Shown: one piece after another, positions 37,915-45,379 of the stretch | Layout of the letters: every line of letters starts with the position of its first letter | Numbering within the stretch: the stretch's first letter is position 1 | Source of the DNA: Bacteroidota bacterium | GTDB lineage: Bacteria > Bacteroidota > Bacteroidia > Flavobacteriales > Flavobacteriaceae | Assembly: GCA_027592025.1 (NCBI GenBank) | Contig: JAQCIQ010000015.1 | Span: 1-45,854, forward strand | Direction of reading: 5' to 3' | DNA length: 45,854 nt | The notes under the pieces: generated by a model | The model's database searches: none | What the model saw: the letters and a program-made list of their open reading frames with translations, nothing else | What the model was told of the DNA's origin: nothing | Made by a program: the position numbers and the translations under genes

Positions 37915-38924
37915 TGGGACAATTCTTTTTGATGACTTGCTAAAACCTTTAAAAAATAGTTTTCCGTGGCTTCTAATGACCTTAAACTTTTGCCTCCTGC
38001 GGCATTTTTATGTCCTCCTCCGTCGAAATATTTTCTTGAGAACGAATTGACGTCGAAATCACCCTTTGATCTCAGAGATATTTTAACCAAATTTTCGTCT
38101 TTTTGTTCTATAAATATAGCTGCAAAAATAACATTCTGCAGCGACAAAGCGTAATTTACAATACCTTCTGTATCACCTTTTTGGTAATCACAATCGTCCA
38201 AATCCTGTTGAGACAAGGTGATGTATGCCGTTCTTTGGGTTGAAACAATTTTTAAATTTTGTAGTGCCCGACCGAGCAGTTGAAGGCTTTTTAATCGATT
38301 AGTGTCATAGACTTTTTCATGAATTGCGGTACTGGCAGCTCCTTTGTCAATGAGAGTAGCCACTACGCGATGTGTAGTACTGGTTGTAATACTGAATTTA
38401 AAAGAACCCGTATCAGTCATGATTCCTAGGTACAGGCAATTCGCTATTTCTGGACTAATGACATCGGGATTTTTTGATGCGATGAAATGATAAACCATTT
38501 CACATGTCGAGCTCATTGCTGTATCGGTTATCACGTAATCGGCATAATCCGAAGGTTGCTGGTGGTGGTCAATCATTACTTTGACACCTTGAAAATTTTC
38601 CAAAGCTTTGCTGACCAGTCCTGCTCTATGGGGAGCATTAAAATCTAAGATAAAGACGATGTCAGCCTCATGAAAACAAGAGTCACATTCCGACGCTTGA
38701 GTGTCGTAAACTAAAATGTCTGAAGCCTGAGGCAGCCATTTCAAGAAACTGGGAAAATCATTGGGAACAATCACAGTAACGTGATGCCCAAATTGACAGA
38801 GGTAATGACTTAAGCCTAAGGCAGAGCCAATGGCATCGCCGTCAGGGTTTTGGTGACCTACCAATACAATTTTGGAAGGTTTTTCGAGCAAGGTATGAAT
38901 CTCTTGTTGCTGATTTTTTGACAT
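37911..38924 (-). CDS. nrnA: DHH-family phosphoesterase, NrnA-like nanoRNase/pAp phosphatase
   Basis: A 337-residue phosphoesterase that degrades very short RNAs and 3'-phosphoadenosine 5'-phosphate in characterised relatives. Metal-binding motifs are VGHQNPDGDAIGSALGLSHY (22-41), FILDFNAPHRAG with a conserved Asp (about 91-102) and DHHQQPSDYAD (about 118-128). The C-terminal DHHA1 domain ends with GGGHKNAAGGKSLRS. It is coupled to the GldI-like gene by a 4-base overlap. Confidence 0.92.
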   Translation of the reverse strand: MSKNQQQEIHTLLEKPSKIVLVGHQNPDGDAIGSALGLSHYLCQFGHHVTVIVPNDFPSFLKWLPQASDILVYDTQASECDSCFHEADIVFILDFNAPHRAGLVSKALENFQGVKVMIDHHQQPSDYADYVITDTAMSSTCEMVYHFIASKNPDVISPEIANCLYLGIMTDTGSFKFSITTSTTHRVVATLIDKGAASTAIHEKVYDTNRLKSLQLLGRALQNLKIVSTQRTAYITLSQQDLDDCDYQKGDTEGIVNYALSLQNVIFAAIFIEQKDENLVKISLRSKGDFDVNSFSRKYFDGGGHKNAAGGKSLRSLEATENYFLKVLASHQKELSQ

Positions 38925-39017
38925 AGACGCTAAGATACAATTTATCCAATCACATAAAAGCAGAACATCTTGGGTTTTTTAGTAACTAACTGTTTAGGTC
39001 TTTCAAACATAAACTCT

Positions 39018-39025
39018 TACTTTTG
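39018..39025 (+). promoter_or_regulatory. Putative -7 element of ndk
   Basis: TACTTTTG matches TAnnTTTG and lies 20 bases before the ndk ATG. The -33 region has only a weak TGTTTAG candidate. Confidence 0.42.
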
Positions 39026-39045
39026 CGCCCAATAAAAAAAACAAT

Positions 39046-39480
39046 ATGGCAACAAATAGAACATTTACCATGCTTAAACCCGATGCGGTAAGAAACGGTC
39101 ATATCGGTGCAATTCTTCATAAAATCAGTTCTTCTGGTTTTAGAATCGTCGCGTTAAAAATGACACAATTGACAACAGCTGACGCTGAGGCATTCTATGC
39201 AGTTCACAAAGAAAGACCATTTTTTGGGGAGTTAGTGGCCTACATGACAAGTGGACCGATCGTTTCTGCAATTCTTGAAAAAGAAAATGCCGTAGAAGAT
39301 TTTAGAACTCTGATTGGCGCCACAAATCCAGCCGATGCTGCCGAAGGGACGATCAGAAACTTGTTTTCCACTTCAATTAGTGAAAACGCCGTTCACGGCA
39401 GTGACAGCGATGAGAACGCGGCCATTGAAAGCGCTTTTCATTTTTCTGGACGCGAACAATTTTTAGGATATTTTGAGTGA
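39046..39480 (+). CDS. ndk: Nucleoside-diphosphate kinase
   Basis: A 144-residue cytoplasmic kinase balancing nucleoside triphosphates. The phosphohistidine is His117 in NAVHGSDS; the N-terminal [12 protein letters not shown] (7-18) and [11 protein letters not shown] (95-105) segments are standard. A two-residue insert near 111-114 compared with short family members does not disturb the site. It is a single-gene unit ending at a strong terminator. Confidence 0.97.
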   Translation: MATNRTFTMLKPDAVRNGHIGAILHKISSSGFRIVALKMTQLTTADAEAFYAVHKERPFFGELVAYMTSGPIVSAILEKENAVEDFRTLIGATNPADAAEGTIRNLFSTSISENAVHGSDSDENAAIESAFHFSGREQFLGYFE

Positions 39481-39485
39481 TCCAG

Positions 39486-39509
39486 CACCCGCTATTCGCG
39501 GGTGTTTTT
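39486..39509 (+). terminator. Rho-independent terminator after ndk
   Basis: A perfect 7-bp GC-rich stem (CACCCGC with GCGGGTG) closes a 5-base loop and is followed by TTTTT, six bases after the ndk stop. It touches the end of the convergent CIA30 gene by two bases. Confidence 0.9.
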
Positions 39510-40044
39510 ATTTGAGGTAAATGGTATCAATTTGGAAGTCAAAACTTTCATTGACTTTATTGCCTATCAAGAACGCCAGTTCACTTAATGACTTACCCTC
39601 AAAATTGGGCAGAGACAAACGGCGTCCTCTAAAGACTGGATAGAAATCACTCAACAACAATTCTACAATTTCCCATTCACCTGTTGTTTTGACATTTTGA
39701 ATGAATGAATATTGATCAGAAGATTTTTCTTTGAGTCGCAGTTGGTAGGACTTGCCGTCACCTTTGATTTTTATGCAAATGAATTCATAGTCCGACACGT
39801 TTGCCCGTAGAGGTTTTCTGACAGAAGAAAACCCACCATTGTTGGCGGTTGATACTTGACCCTTGAATAAACCAATTCCTTTGGAAGTGGAGAGTATTTG
39901 TCCTTGAGATTTTCCTCCCATGATTCTGTCATCCACAATGGACCATGATTCTATTTCAGACGCTTGGCTGAAATCACAAAGAGTTAAAGTTTGCCCAGGT
40001 GGTGCTTGGCTTGTCATAATAAGAACTGTTAATAGTTTGATCAT
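39508..40044 (-). CDS. CIA30-family protein
   Basis: A 178-residue protein with a short hydrophobic N-terminus (possibly a weak signal peptide) and a galactose-binding-like beta-sandwich of the CIA30 family. Named for a mitochondrial complex I assembly factor, the family's bacterial role is unknown. The signature is SWSIVDDRIMGGKSQGQ (about 34-50), followed by NGGFSSVRKPL (about 69-79) and the C-terminal SELAFLIGNKVNESFDFQID. It starts within four bases of the end of the DUF721 gene, so it is the last gene of the recF transcription unit. Confidence 0.83.
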   Translation of the reverse strand: MIKLLTVLIMTSQAPPGQTLTLCDFSQASEIESWSIVDDRIMGGKSQGQILSTSKGIGLFKGQVSTANNGGFSSVRKPLRANVSDYEFICIKIKGDGKSYQLRLKEKSSDQYSFIQNVKTTGEWEIVELLLSDFYPVFRGRRLSLPNFEGKSLSELAFLIGNKVNESFDFQIDTIYLK

Positions 40045-40334
40045 TTTAAAAAGAGATCTTCGATCAATTGGTCACCCAGATGTTCGTTTAAAAGAGAGAT
40101 TATTTTTTGCTTGCCATAGCTCAATTCTTCGCGAAGCACAGAAGAACTGAGAATCACATGTAGGCACTTGTTTCTGTATGAAATGCTAGTGGTGTAGTGA
40201 TTGACCCCTGCTCCCATGACCTCTTTCCAAGCCACTTCAGCCCGAACCTTGTTTAGCCCAGTTTTAAGCTGTTTTTGCTCAACAAAAGACCCTAAGATGT
40301 CTTCCAATTTTTTACCATCTCGTGATTGACTCAT
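40041..40334 (-). CDS. DUF721 protein, DciA-like
   Basis: A 97-residue basic protein of DUF721. In several bacterial groups this family corresponds to DciA, an operator of the replicative helicase DnaB. Visible features are KKLEDILGSFVEQ near the N-terminus, VAWKEVMGAGVNHYTTSISY (about 34-53) and LHVILSSSVLREELSYGKQKI (about 58-78). It overlaps the lipoprotein gene before it and the CIA30 gene after it by 4 bases each, within a recF-led operon. A replication role is inferred from family and neighbours. Confidence 0.83.
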   Translation of the reverse strand: MSQSRDGKKLEDILGSFVEQKQLKTGLNKVRAEVAWKEVMGAGVNHYTTSISYRNKCLHVILSSSVLREELSYGKQKIISLLNEHLGDQLIEDLFLK

Positions 40335-40753
40335 TCCTCCTGCAGCATTATGGGTTCAAAACGTCTGTAGGTGTATTCAGTCGTGGTGGAGTCTTTCCTC
40401 AAAATTAGCTTGTCGTTGGTCAATGTTACAACTTGCATGCGAAAGCTGTCAATTAAGTTTTTTTGATAGATCCACCAACGATGGTCCTCTTTACGGATTG
40501 AAAATACACTCTGATTTTCTGATGCTTTAAAATTTCCATCGAATTGGGGCACAACTTTTTGAAAAACGCCCGATAGTGAATCTCCGAAGGCGTAGTGATC
40601 GATATTGAAACTGGCCTTAAAAGTTTTAACGACTTTCCCATCTGTTTTAACGGATTGGATTTCCCAAAAACCTTCTAATTGGCTAATGTCTGAACTCTGA
40701 AGACCACATCCAAAAACAAAAAAACTACAAATTATAATGATGAGTTTTTTCAT
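40331..40753 (-). CDS. Small lipocalin-like lipoprotein
   Basis: A 140-residue lipoprotein (signal [16 protein letters not shown], Cys16) with a compact beta-rich body beginning [15 protein letters not shown], as in lipocalin-like Bacteroidota lipoproteins. The fold name is a guess from this opening and the strand pattern. It overlaps recF and the DUF721 gene by 4 bases on each side (ATGA type). Co-expression of an envelope lipoprotein with recF and DUF721 is probably just operon packing. Confidence 0.68.
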   Translation of the reverse strand: MKKLIIIICSFFVFGCGLQSSDISQLEGFWEIQSVKTDGKVVKTFKASFNIDHYAFGDSLSGVFQKVVPQFDGNFKASENQSVFSIRKEDHRWWIYQKNLIDSFRMQVVTLTNDKLILRKDSTTTEYTYRRFEPIMLQEE

Positions 40754-41829
40754 AAATAATGGAATTGATAGGATTGCTGAACTGCTTTGACTGCCTTTTC
40801 GGTCCGGTCGTGATGGGTGTCGCTAATAAAAATCTGCCCAAAAAAATCATCGTCAACCAGTTGTATGATTTTACCAACGCGCTGTTCGTCCAACTTGTCG
40901 AAAATGTCATCCAATAGAAGCAAAGGAGTGATTTGTTTTATGGATTTAATAAAGTCGAATTGCGCCAATTTAAGTGCTATAAGAAAGGACTTTTGTTGCC
41001 CTTGACTTCCAAATTTTTTGATCGGATAGCCGTCAATAATAAATTGCAAATCGTCTTTGTGAACTCCAACTGTACTGAACTGAGCAATACGATCTTTTTG
41101 AAGGTTATTGTTCAATAGAGTTTCAAAATCCTGATCGTTCAAATCACTTTGATAGATCAATTCGACAGACTCAGTGCCGCTGCTGATAGCGGCGTAGTGC
41201 TTCGTCAATATGGGCCCAAATCTTTTGATGAATTCATTTCTTGTGACATGAATGGTCTTACCCAATTGTACCATTTGATCGTTGTAAATTTCAATACTAG
41301 ACGGATTGTAAGTATTGTTTTTGGCAAAATACTTGAGCAAGGCATTTCTTTGTGCAACAATTTTTTGGTAGTGAATGAGCTGCTCCAAATAGGTTTTGTT
41401 GCTTTGAACAATAACGCCGTCCATAAATTTTCGTCTGGTTTCACTTCCTTCTGTTATCAGGTCACGATCCGCAGGGGAAATGATAACCGCTGGTATCAAG
41501 CCAATGTGGTCGCTTAACCTGTCGTATGCCTTATTGTTTCTTTTGACAATCTTTTTTTGACCATGCTTGAATGACACTACAATTTTGTCTTCTTTCTCAT
41601 CCTTATTGTAGGTGCCATTAATCACAAAAAAATCTTCCTGATGACGAATGTTTTGAGCAGATATGGGATTAAAATAGCTTTTGCAAAATGACAAATGATA
41701 AATGGCATCGAGAACATTGGTTTTGCCTTTGCCATTATCGCCAACGATACAGTTGATTTTTGACCCAAAATCGAAGCTTTTTTGTTCGAAGTTTTTGTAA
41801 TTGAGTAAAGATAGATGCTTTAAAATCAT
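40750..41829 (-). CDS. recF: DNA replication and repair protein RecF
   Basis: A 359-residue ATPase that helps load RecA at gaps. Walker A is GDNGKGKTN (33-41 region), with the N-terminal [14 protein letters not shown] supporting the ATG at 41829. The signature near the C-terminus is [19 protein letters not shown], followed by Walker [14 protein letters not shown] and an HDRTEK-type end. It is the first gene of a minus-strand unit with the lipoprotein, DUF721 and CIA30 genes, all overlapping by four bases. Confidence 0.97.
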   Translation of the reverse strand: MILKHLSLLNYKNFEQKSFDFGSKINCIVGDNGKGKTNVLDAIYHLSFCKSYFNPISAQNIRHQEDFFVINGTYNKDEKEDKIVVSFKHGQKKIVKRNNKAYDRLSDHIGLIPAVIISPADRDLITEGSETRRKFMDGVIVQSNKTYLEQLIHYQKIVAQRNALLKYFAKNNTYNPSSIEIYNDQMVQLGKTIHVTRNEFIKRFGPILTKHYAAISSGTESVELIYQSDLNDQDFETLLNNNLQKDRIAQFSTVGVHKDDLQFIIDGYPIKKFGSQGQQKSFLIALKLAQFDFIKSIKQITPLLLLDDIFDKLDEQRVGKIIQLVDDDFFGQIFISDTHHDRTEKAVKAVQQSYQFHYL

Positions 41830-41903
41830 AGATGCAGGAATGCTGCTAAGGCACTGAGTTCGAAATTACGATATTTTTGACTTCTAATTCTTGATATTTG
41901 TTA

Positions 41904-41911
41904 TATTTTTG
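41904..41911 (+). promoter_or_regulatory. Putative -7 element of the TPR-ribH unit
   Basis: TATTTTTG matches TAnnTTTG and lies 17 bases before the ATG. A TTTTG at 41875-41879 is 24 bases upstream, slightly too far for an ideal -33. A second TATTTTTG (41872-41879) lies further upstream. Confidence 0.42.
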
Positions 41912-41928
41912 CGCTCAAATAAATACTA

Positions 41929-42696
41929 ATGGCAACTTACAAGAAACGCGGATATAAACCGAAATCTAAATCAGAAGCGATTGAGGCTCTCGAAAAAGCT
42001 TCAACAACTGCGGGAGTTTTTAATACTTTAGACCAAGGAGCTTCTAAGACGGAAATGTGGGTCATCAAAAACCAGAAATTCATTTATGCGGTTCTCGCTT
42101 CTGTTGCTATTCTAGTATTAGGTTCTTTGGCTTATCGCAAATATGTAAGCGCTCCTAAAGCCGCTGAAGCAGCCGATGTGTTGTATGAGGCTCAAGTTCT
42201 TTTTGATGCTGCTTTTATAGCTTCTCCTCAAGATTCTCTATTTAATCTTGCGCTTCAGGGTGAAGACGGTAAGTCAGGCATGTTGGGTGTTATCGACAAT
42301 TATGGCAGTACTGGATCTGGCAATTTGGCGAACTATTATGCTGGTATTTTATATTTGAATTTAAAAAATTACCCAAAAGCCATCGAGTACCTGAGCGAAT
42401 TCGATACTGATGATTTGCTTTTAGAGTCTGTAGCCAAGGGAGCCATTGGAGATGCTTTTGTTCAACTGAACCAGCTTGAAGAAGGGTTGGATTACTATGT
42501 TAAGGCTATCGAAGCCTCGACAAATGATTTTACTACTCCAATGTTTTTAAGTAAAGCGGGTCAACTCGCCTTGCAACTCAATAAAGCAGAATTGGCTTTG
42601 GCCTATTTTGAGCGCATCAAATTTGAATATCCCATGAGCAATCAGGCTGTATCTGTTGATGAGCTAATTGGAAAAGCTGAAGTCTTGGCGAAATAA
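41929..42696 (+). CDS. TPR membrane-anchored protein (YfgM-like)
   Basis: A 255-residue protein with a basic N-terminal part, one membrane segment (about 43-62, IYAVLASVAILVLGSLAYRK) and a C-terminal set of TPR-like helix pairs (about 115-245; YYAGILYLNLKNYPKAIEYL, AIGDAFVQLNQLEEGLDYYV, AGQLALQLNKAELALAYFER). This layout is that of YfgM-type chaperone or secretion-associated proteins with the TPR domain in the periplasm. The role here is inferred only. Its stop overlaps the ribH start (TAATG). Confidence 0.85.
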   Translation: MATYKKRGYKPKSKSEAIEALEKASTTAGVFNTLDQGASKTEMWVIKNQKFIYAVLASVAILVLGSLAYRKYVSAPKAAEAADVLYEAQVLFDAAFIASPQDSLFNLALQGEDGKSGMLGVIDNYGSTGSGNLANYYAGILYLNLKNYPKAIEYLSEFDTDDLLLESVAKGAIGDAFVQLNQLEEGLDYYVKAIEASTNDFTTPMFLSKAGQLALQLNKAELALAYFERIKFEYPMSNQAVSVDELIGKAEVLAK

Positions 42697-43181
42697 TGGC
42701 AACAAACATGCGCCATACCGAAGCGATTAGTCGCATTCCAATGGCGGATCAACTCCGAATTGGAATTGTAGTCGCTGAATGGAATGGCGATATTACTCAA
42801 AATCTATTTCAAGGAGCTCTAGACACCTTATTGGCACTCGGCGTAAGTGTAGACCGCATTCAGCGTTCAAACGTACCAGGAAGTTTTGAATTGATTTACG
42901 GATGCAGAAGCATGTTAAATAATCATCTTGACGCGGTCATTGCAATTGGGAGTGTCATTAGGGGCGAAACCAGCCATTTCGATTTTGTTTGCCAAGCTGT
43001 TTCATATGGTATAGCCGAACTCAATCTGAAAGGAGAGACACCAGTTATTTTTTGCGTTCTTACGGACGATACCTTAGAGCAAGCTCAGTCACGATCAGGT
43101 GGAAAGCTTGGAAATAAAGGGAGCGAGGCTGCTGTGGCAGCCGTTCGCATGGCTCTTTTGAAAAAGGAAAATTTAGGTTGA
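42696..43181 (+). CDS. ribH: 6,7-dimethyl-8-ribityllumazine synthase
   Basis: A 161-residue enzyme making the direct precursor of riboflavin; family members form hollow 60-subunit or smaller assemblies. Typical segments are RIGIVVAEWNGDITQNLFQGA (near 22-41), VPGSFELIYG (near 60-69) and VIRGETSHFDFVCQAVSYG (near 88-106) with the catalytic His. It is coupled to the TPR gene by a one-base overlap. ribD is located separately at 23013-24059. Confidence 0.97.
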   Translation: MATNMRHTEAISRIPMADQLRIGIVVAEWNGDITQNLFQGALDTLLALGVSVDRIQRSNVPGSFELIYGCRSMLNNHLDAVIAIGSVIRGETSHFDFVCQAVSYGIAELNLKGETPVIFCVLTDDTLEQAQSRSGGKLGNKGSEAAVAAVRMALLKKENLG

Positions 43182-43248
43182 GTATTTCTAAAATGGGACT
43201 CAATGTCTGTTTTTAATTGCTTAATTTAGTCCTTTCAAATCTTCTGTT

Positions 43249-43539
43249 TTGCGAATTAACTTTTTTAAACAACGCCAAAACCGGCGCTATAATTACACCC
43301 CAAGATACTACAAGGGGAAAGAACTCGATAATCCATTTGCTTTGGGTTCGCGGTTTGAGCAATATCGAGAAATCACTAACTCTGGTGACATTGCCTCGCA
43401 ATGGCGAGAGGATCGTAAAAACAGCAGAACAAGAGGCAATAGGGGTGTTTCTCGACGGATGCTCGTAATTTTAGTTATTTTAATCTTACTGGTGCTGTAT
43501 ATTTTAGACTTTGATTTATCGATATTTTTCAGGAATTAA
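43249..43539 (+). CDS. Small C-terminally anchored membrane protein, often misnamed riboflavin synthase beta
   Basis: A 96-residue protein with a strongly basic N-terminal part (RINFFKQRQNRRYNYTPRYY), a charged middle and one hydrophobic segment near the C-terminus (about 71-87, LVILVILILLVLYILDF). Proteins of this kind sit between ribH and mutL in flavobacteria and, as I recall, are sometimes annotated as riboflavin synthase subunit beta because of ribH next door; nothing in the sequence supports that. No ATG exists in frame before residue 70, so the TTG at 43249 is the likely start. It precedes mutL by three bases. Function unknown. Confidence 0.75.
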   Translation: MRINFFKQRQNRRYNYTPRYYKGKELDNPFALGSRFEQYREITNSGDIASQWREDRKNSRTRGNRGVSRRMLVILVILILLVLYILDFDLSIFFRN

Positions 43540-43542
43540 ACC

Positions 43543-45369
43543 ATGACAGACTGCATCAAATTATTGCCCGATCATGTGGCCAATCAGATTGCAGCTGGCG
43601 AGGTGGTTCAACGGCCGGCCTCAGTGGTAAAAGAGCTGCTCGAAAATGCTATCGACGCTAAGTCAACTGTCATTCAGCTCGTAGTCAAGGACTCTGGAAA
43701 GACCCTGATCCAGGTCATTGACAATGGCACAGGTATGAGTCCTACCGACGCGCGTTTGAGCTTTGAACGTCACGCCACTTCAAAAATTAAATCGGCCGAA
43801 GACTTATTCAATTTGAACACAAAAGGTTTTAGAGGAGAGGCTTTGGCAAGTATTGCTGCTGTGGCTCAAGTGGAATTAAAAACTAAACGTCCCGCCGATG
43901 AGGTCGGTTGTCTCATCAAAATGGAAGGAAGCAAAGTCATCGACCAAGGGGTGACAACCTGTTCGACAGGTTCTTCTGTATCGGTTAAGAATTTGTTTTT
44001 CAACATTCCTGCACGGCGCAATTTTTTAAAATCAGCTGTCGTTGAATTTAGGCATATAGTGGACGAATTTCACCGGGTTGCTCTGGCTCACGAGCAGATT
44101 AAATTTGTATTGAATCACAATGGCACCGAATTGTTTCATCTTCCAATTTCCAATCTAAAGCAGCGAATAGTTGGAATTTTCGGTCAAAAAATCAGTGATA
44201 AACTGGTCCCCATTAGCGAGGATACTGACCTGGTTGAAGTGTCCGGTTTTGTTGGAAAACCAAGTCACGCGAAAAGGAGCAAGTCAGAACAACTTTTGTT
44301 TGTCAACAACAGATACATCAAAAATCCTTATCTCGGTCATGCCATAGAGAACGCCTTTGAAGGTTTGTTAGCACCTCAGTTTCGACCCAGTTATTTTTTG
44401 TTTTTAAAGGTTGACCCTCAAACAATTGACATCAACATTCATCCTACAAAGACCGAAATTAAGTTTGAGGATGATCATAGTATTTATGCAATTTTAAGAG
44501 CGTCAGTTAAACACAGTTTAGGCCAATACCAAATCGCTCCAGTCTTGGATTTTGAGGGTAAAGTTGATCTTGGTCCTTCGTACAGTACCATGAAACAAGA
44601 TGCCGTCACACCAGAGGTTTCGGTCAATCAAAATTTCAATCCATTTGAACCCTCTCCAAAGGAATCTGCATTTAAAGCAAACAAAACATCAAATGGAAAC
44701 TGGGACAGTTTATACATAGGCTTACAATCGTCTTCAAATTCAGAAGAAGGTGATTCAATGGATTTTGACAATGACACCAGCAGTCAGTTAGCAGCTTTTG
44801 ATGCTCCAGAGCAGTTGCAGGCCAAGTGTTTTCAGTTGCATCGCAAGTATATTGTCAAACCACTCAAAAAAGGCTTGTTGTTAGTTCACCAAAATAGGGC
44901 TCATCAAAGGGTGCTCTATGAAGAAATATTGCACAAACTTAGCAATGCTAAGGGCAATTCTCAACAATTGCTCTTCCCTGTAGATTTGGATTTTAACCAG
45001 CAAGAAAAATTGGTCATTGAGGAATTGCGCGACAGTTTGGATCATATTGGCTTTCAGTTTGAAGGAACAGATCGTCTGGTGCTAACGGGAATCCCGACCA
45101 TTGTTCCCGAGTCTGAAGTTGGTTCTGTTTTAGATCGTTTGATCGAGACGGCCATATCCGAAAACTCGGATCATCATTTCAGCCAGTCCGACTTATTAGC
45201 CACGGCCATGTCCAAATCTCTAGCTGTTGCTTCAGGAAAAGTGCTAGGGCAAGAAGAGCAAATAGATCTGCTCGACAAGCTATTTGCCTGCCAGGCACCC
45301 AATATGTCGCCAGATCAAAAACCAACATTTTCTACTTGGTCACTCGAAGACATCGATCAAAGCTTTTAA
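43543..45369 (+). CDS. mutL: DNA mismatch repair protein MutL, endonuclease motifs lost
   Basis: A 608-residue mismatch-repair ATPase. The N-terminal GHKL domain is intact: ELLENAIDAKS (31-41), DNGTGMSP (60-67) and TKGFRGEALASIAAVA (93-108). The LFFNIPARRNFLKS and LLFVNNRYIKNP segments follow. A low-complexity linker (about 340-420) leads to the dimerisation domain. The metal-binding motif DQHA-x2-E-x4-E is replaced by HQNRAHQRVLYE (449-460), and the C-terminal C-P-H-G-R-P motif by MSPDQKPT (588-595). The protein should therefore lack nicking activity. The rhomboid gene follows 10 bases downstream. Confidence 0.96.
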   Translation: MTDCIKLLPDHVANQIAAGEVVQRPASVVKELLENAIDAKSTVIQLVVKDSGKTLIQVIDNGTGMSPTDARLSFERHATSKIKSAEDLFNLNTKGFRGEALASIAAVAQVELKTKRPADEVGCLIKMEGSKVIDQGVTTCSTGSSVSVKNLFFNIPARRNFLKSAVVEFRHIVDEFHRVALAHEQIKFVLNHNGTELFHLPISNLKQRIVGIFGQKISDKLVPISEDTDLVEVSGFVGKPSHAKRSKSEQLLFVNNRYIKNPYLGHAIENAFEGLLAPQFRPSYFLFLKVDPQTIDINIHPTKTEIKFEDDHSIYAILRASVKHSLGQYQIAPVLDFEGKVDLGPSYSTMKQDAVTPEVSVNQNFNPFEPSPKESAFKANKTSNGNWDSLYIGLQSSSNSEEGDSMDFDNDTSSQLAAFDAPEQLQAKCFQLHRKYIVKPLKKGLLLVHQNRAHQRVLYEEILHKLSNAKGNSQQLLFPVDLDFNQQEKLVIEELRDSLDHIGFQFEGTDRLVLTGIPTIVPESEVGSVLDRLIETAISENSDHHFSQSDLLATAMSKSLAVASGKVLGQEEQIDLLDKLFACQAPNMSPDQKPTFSTWSLEDIDQSF

Positions 45370-45379
45370 TTCATTTACT

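Noticed and set aside
43543-45369. MutL as a decaying pseudogene
   Set aside because: The frame is complete at normal length and all ATPase motifs are intact; only the endonuclease residues are changed, which points to functional divergence.
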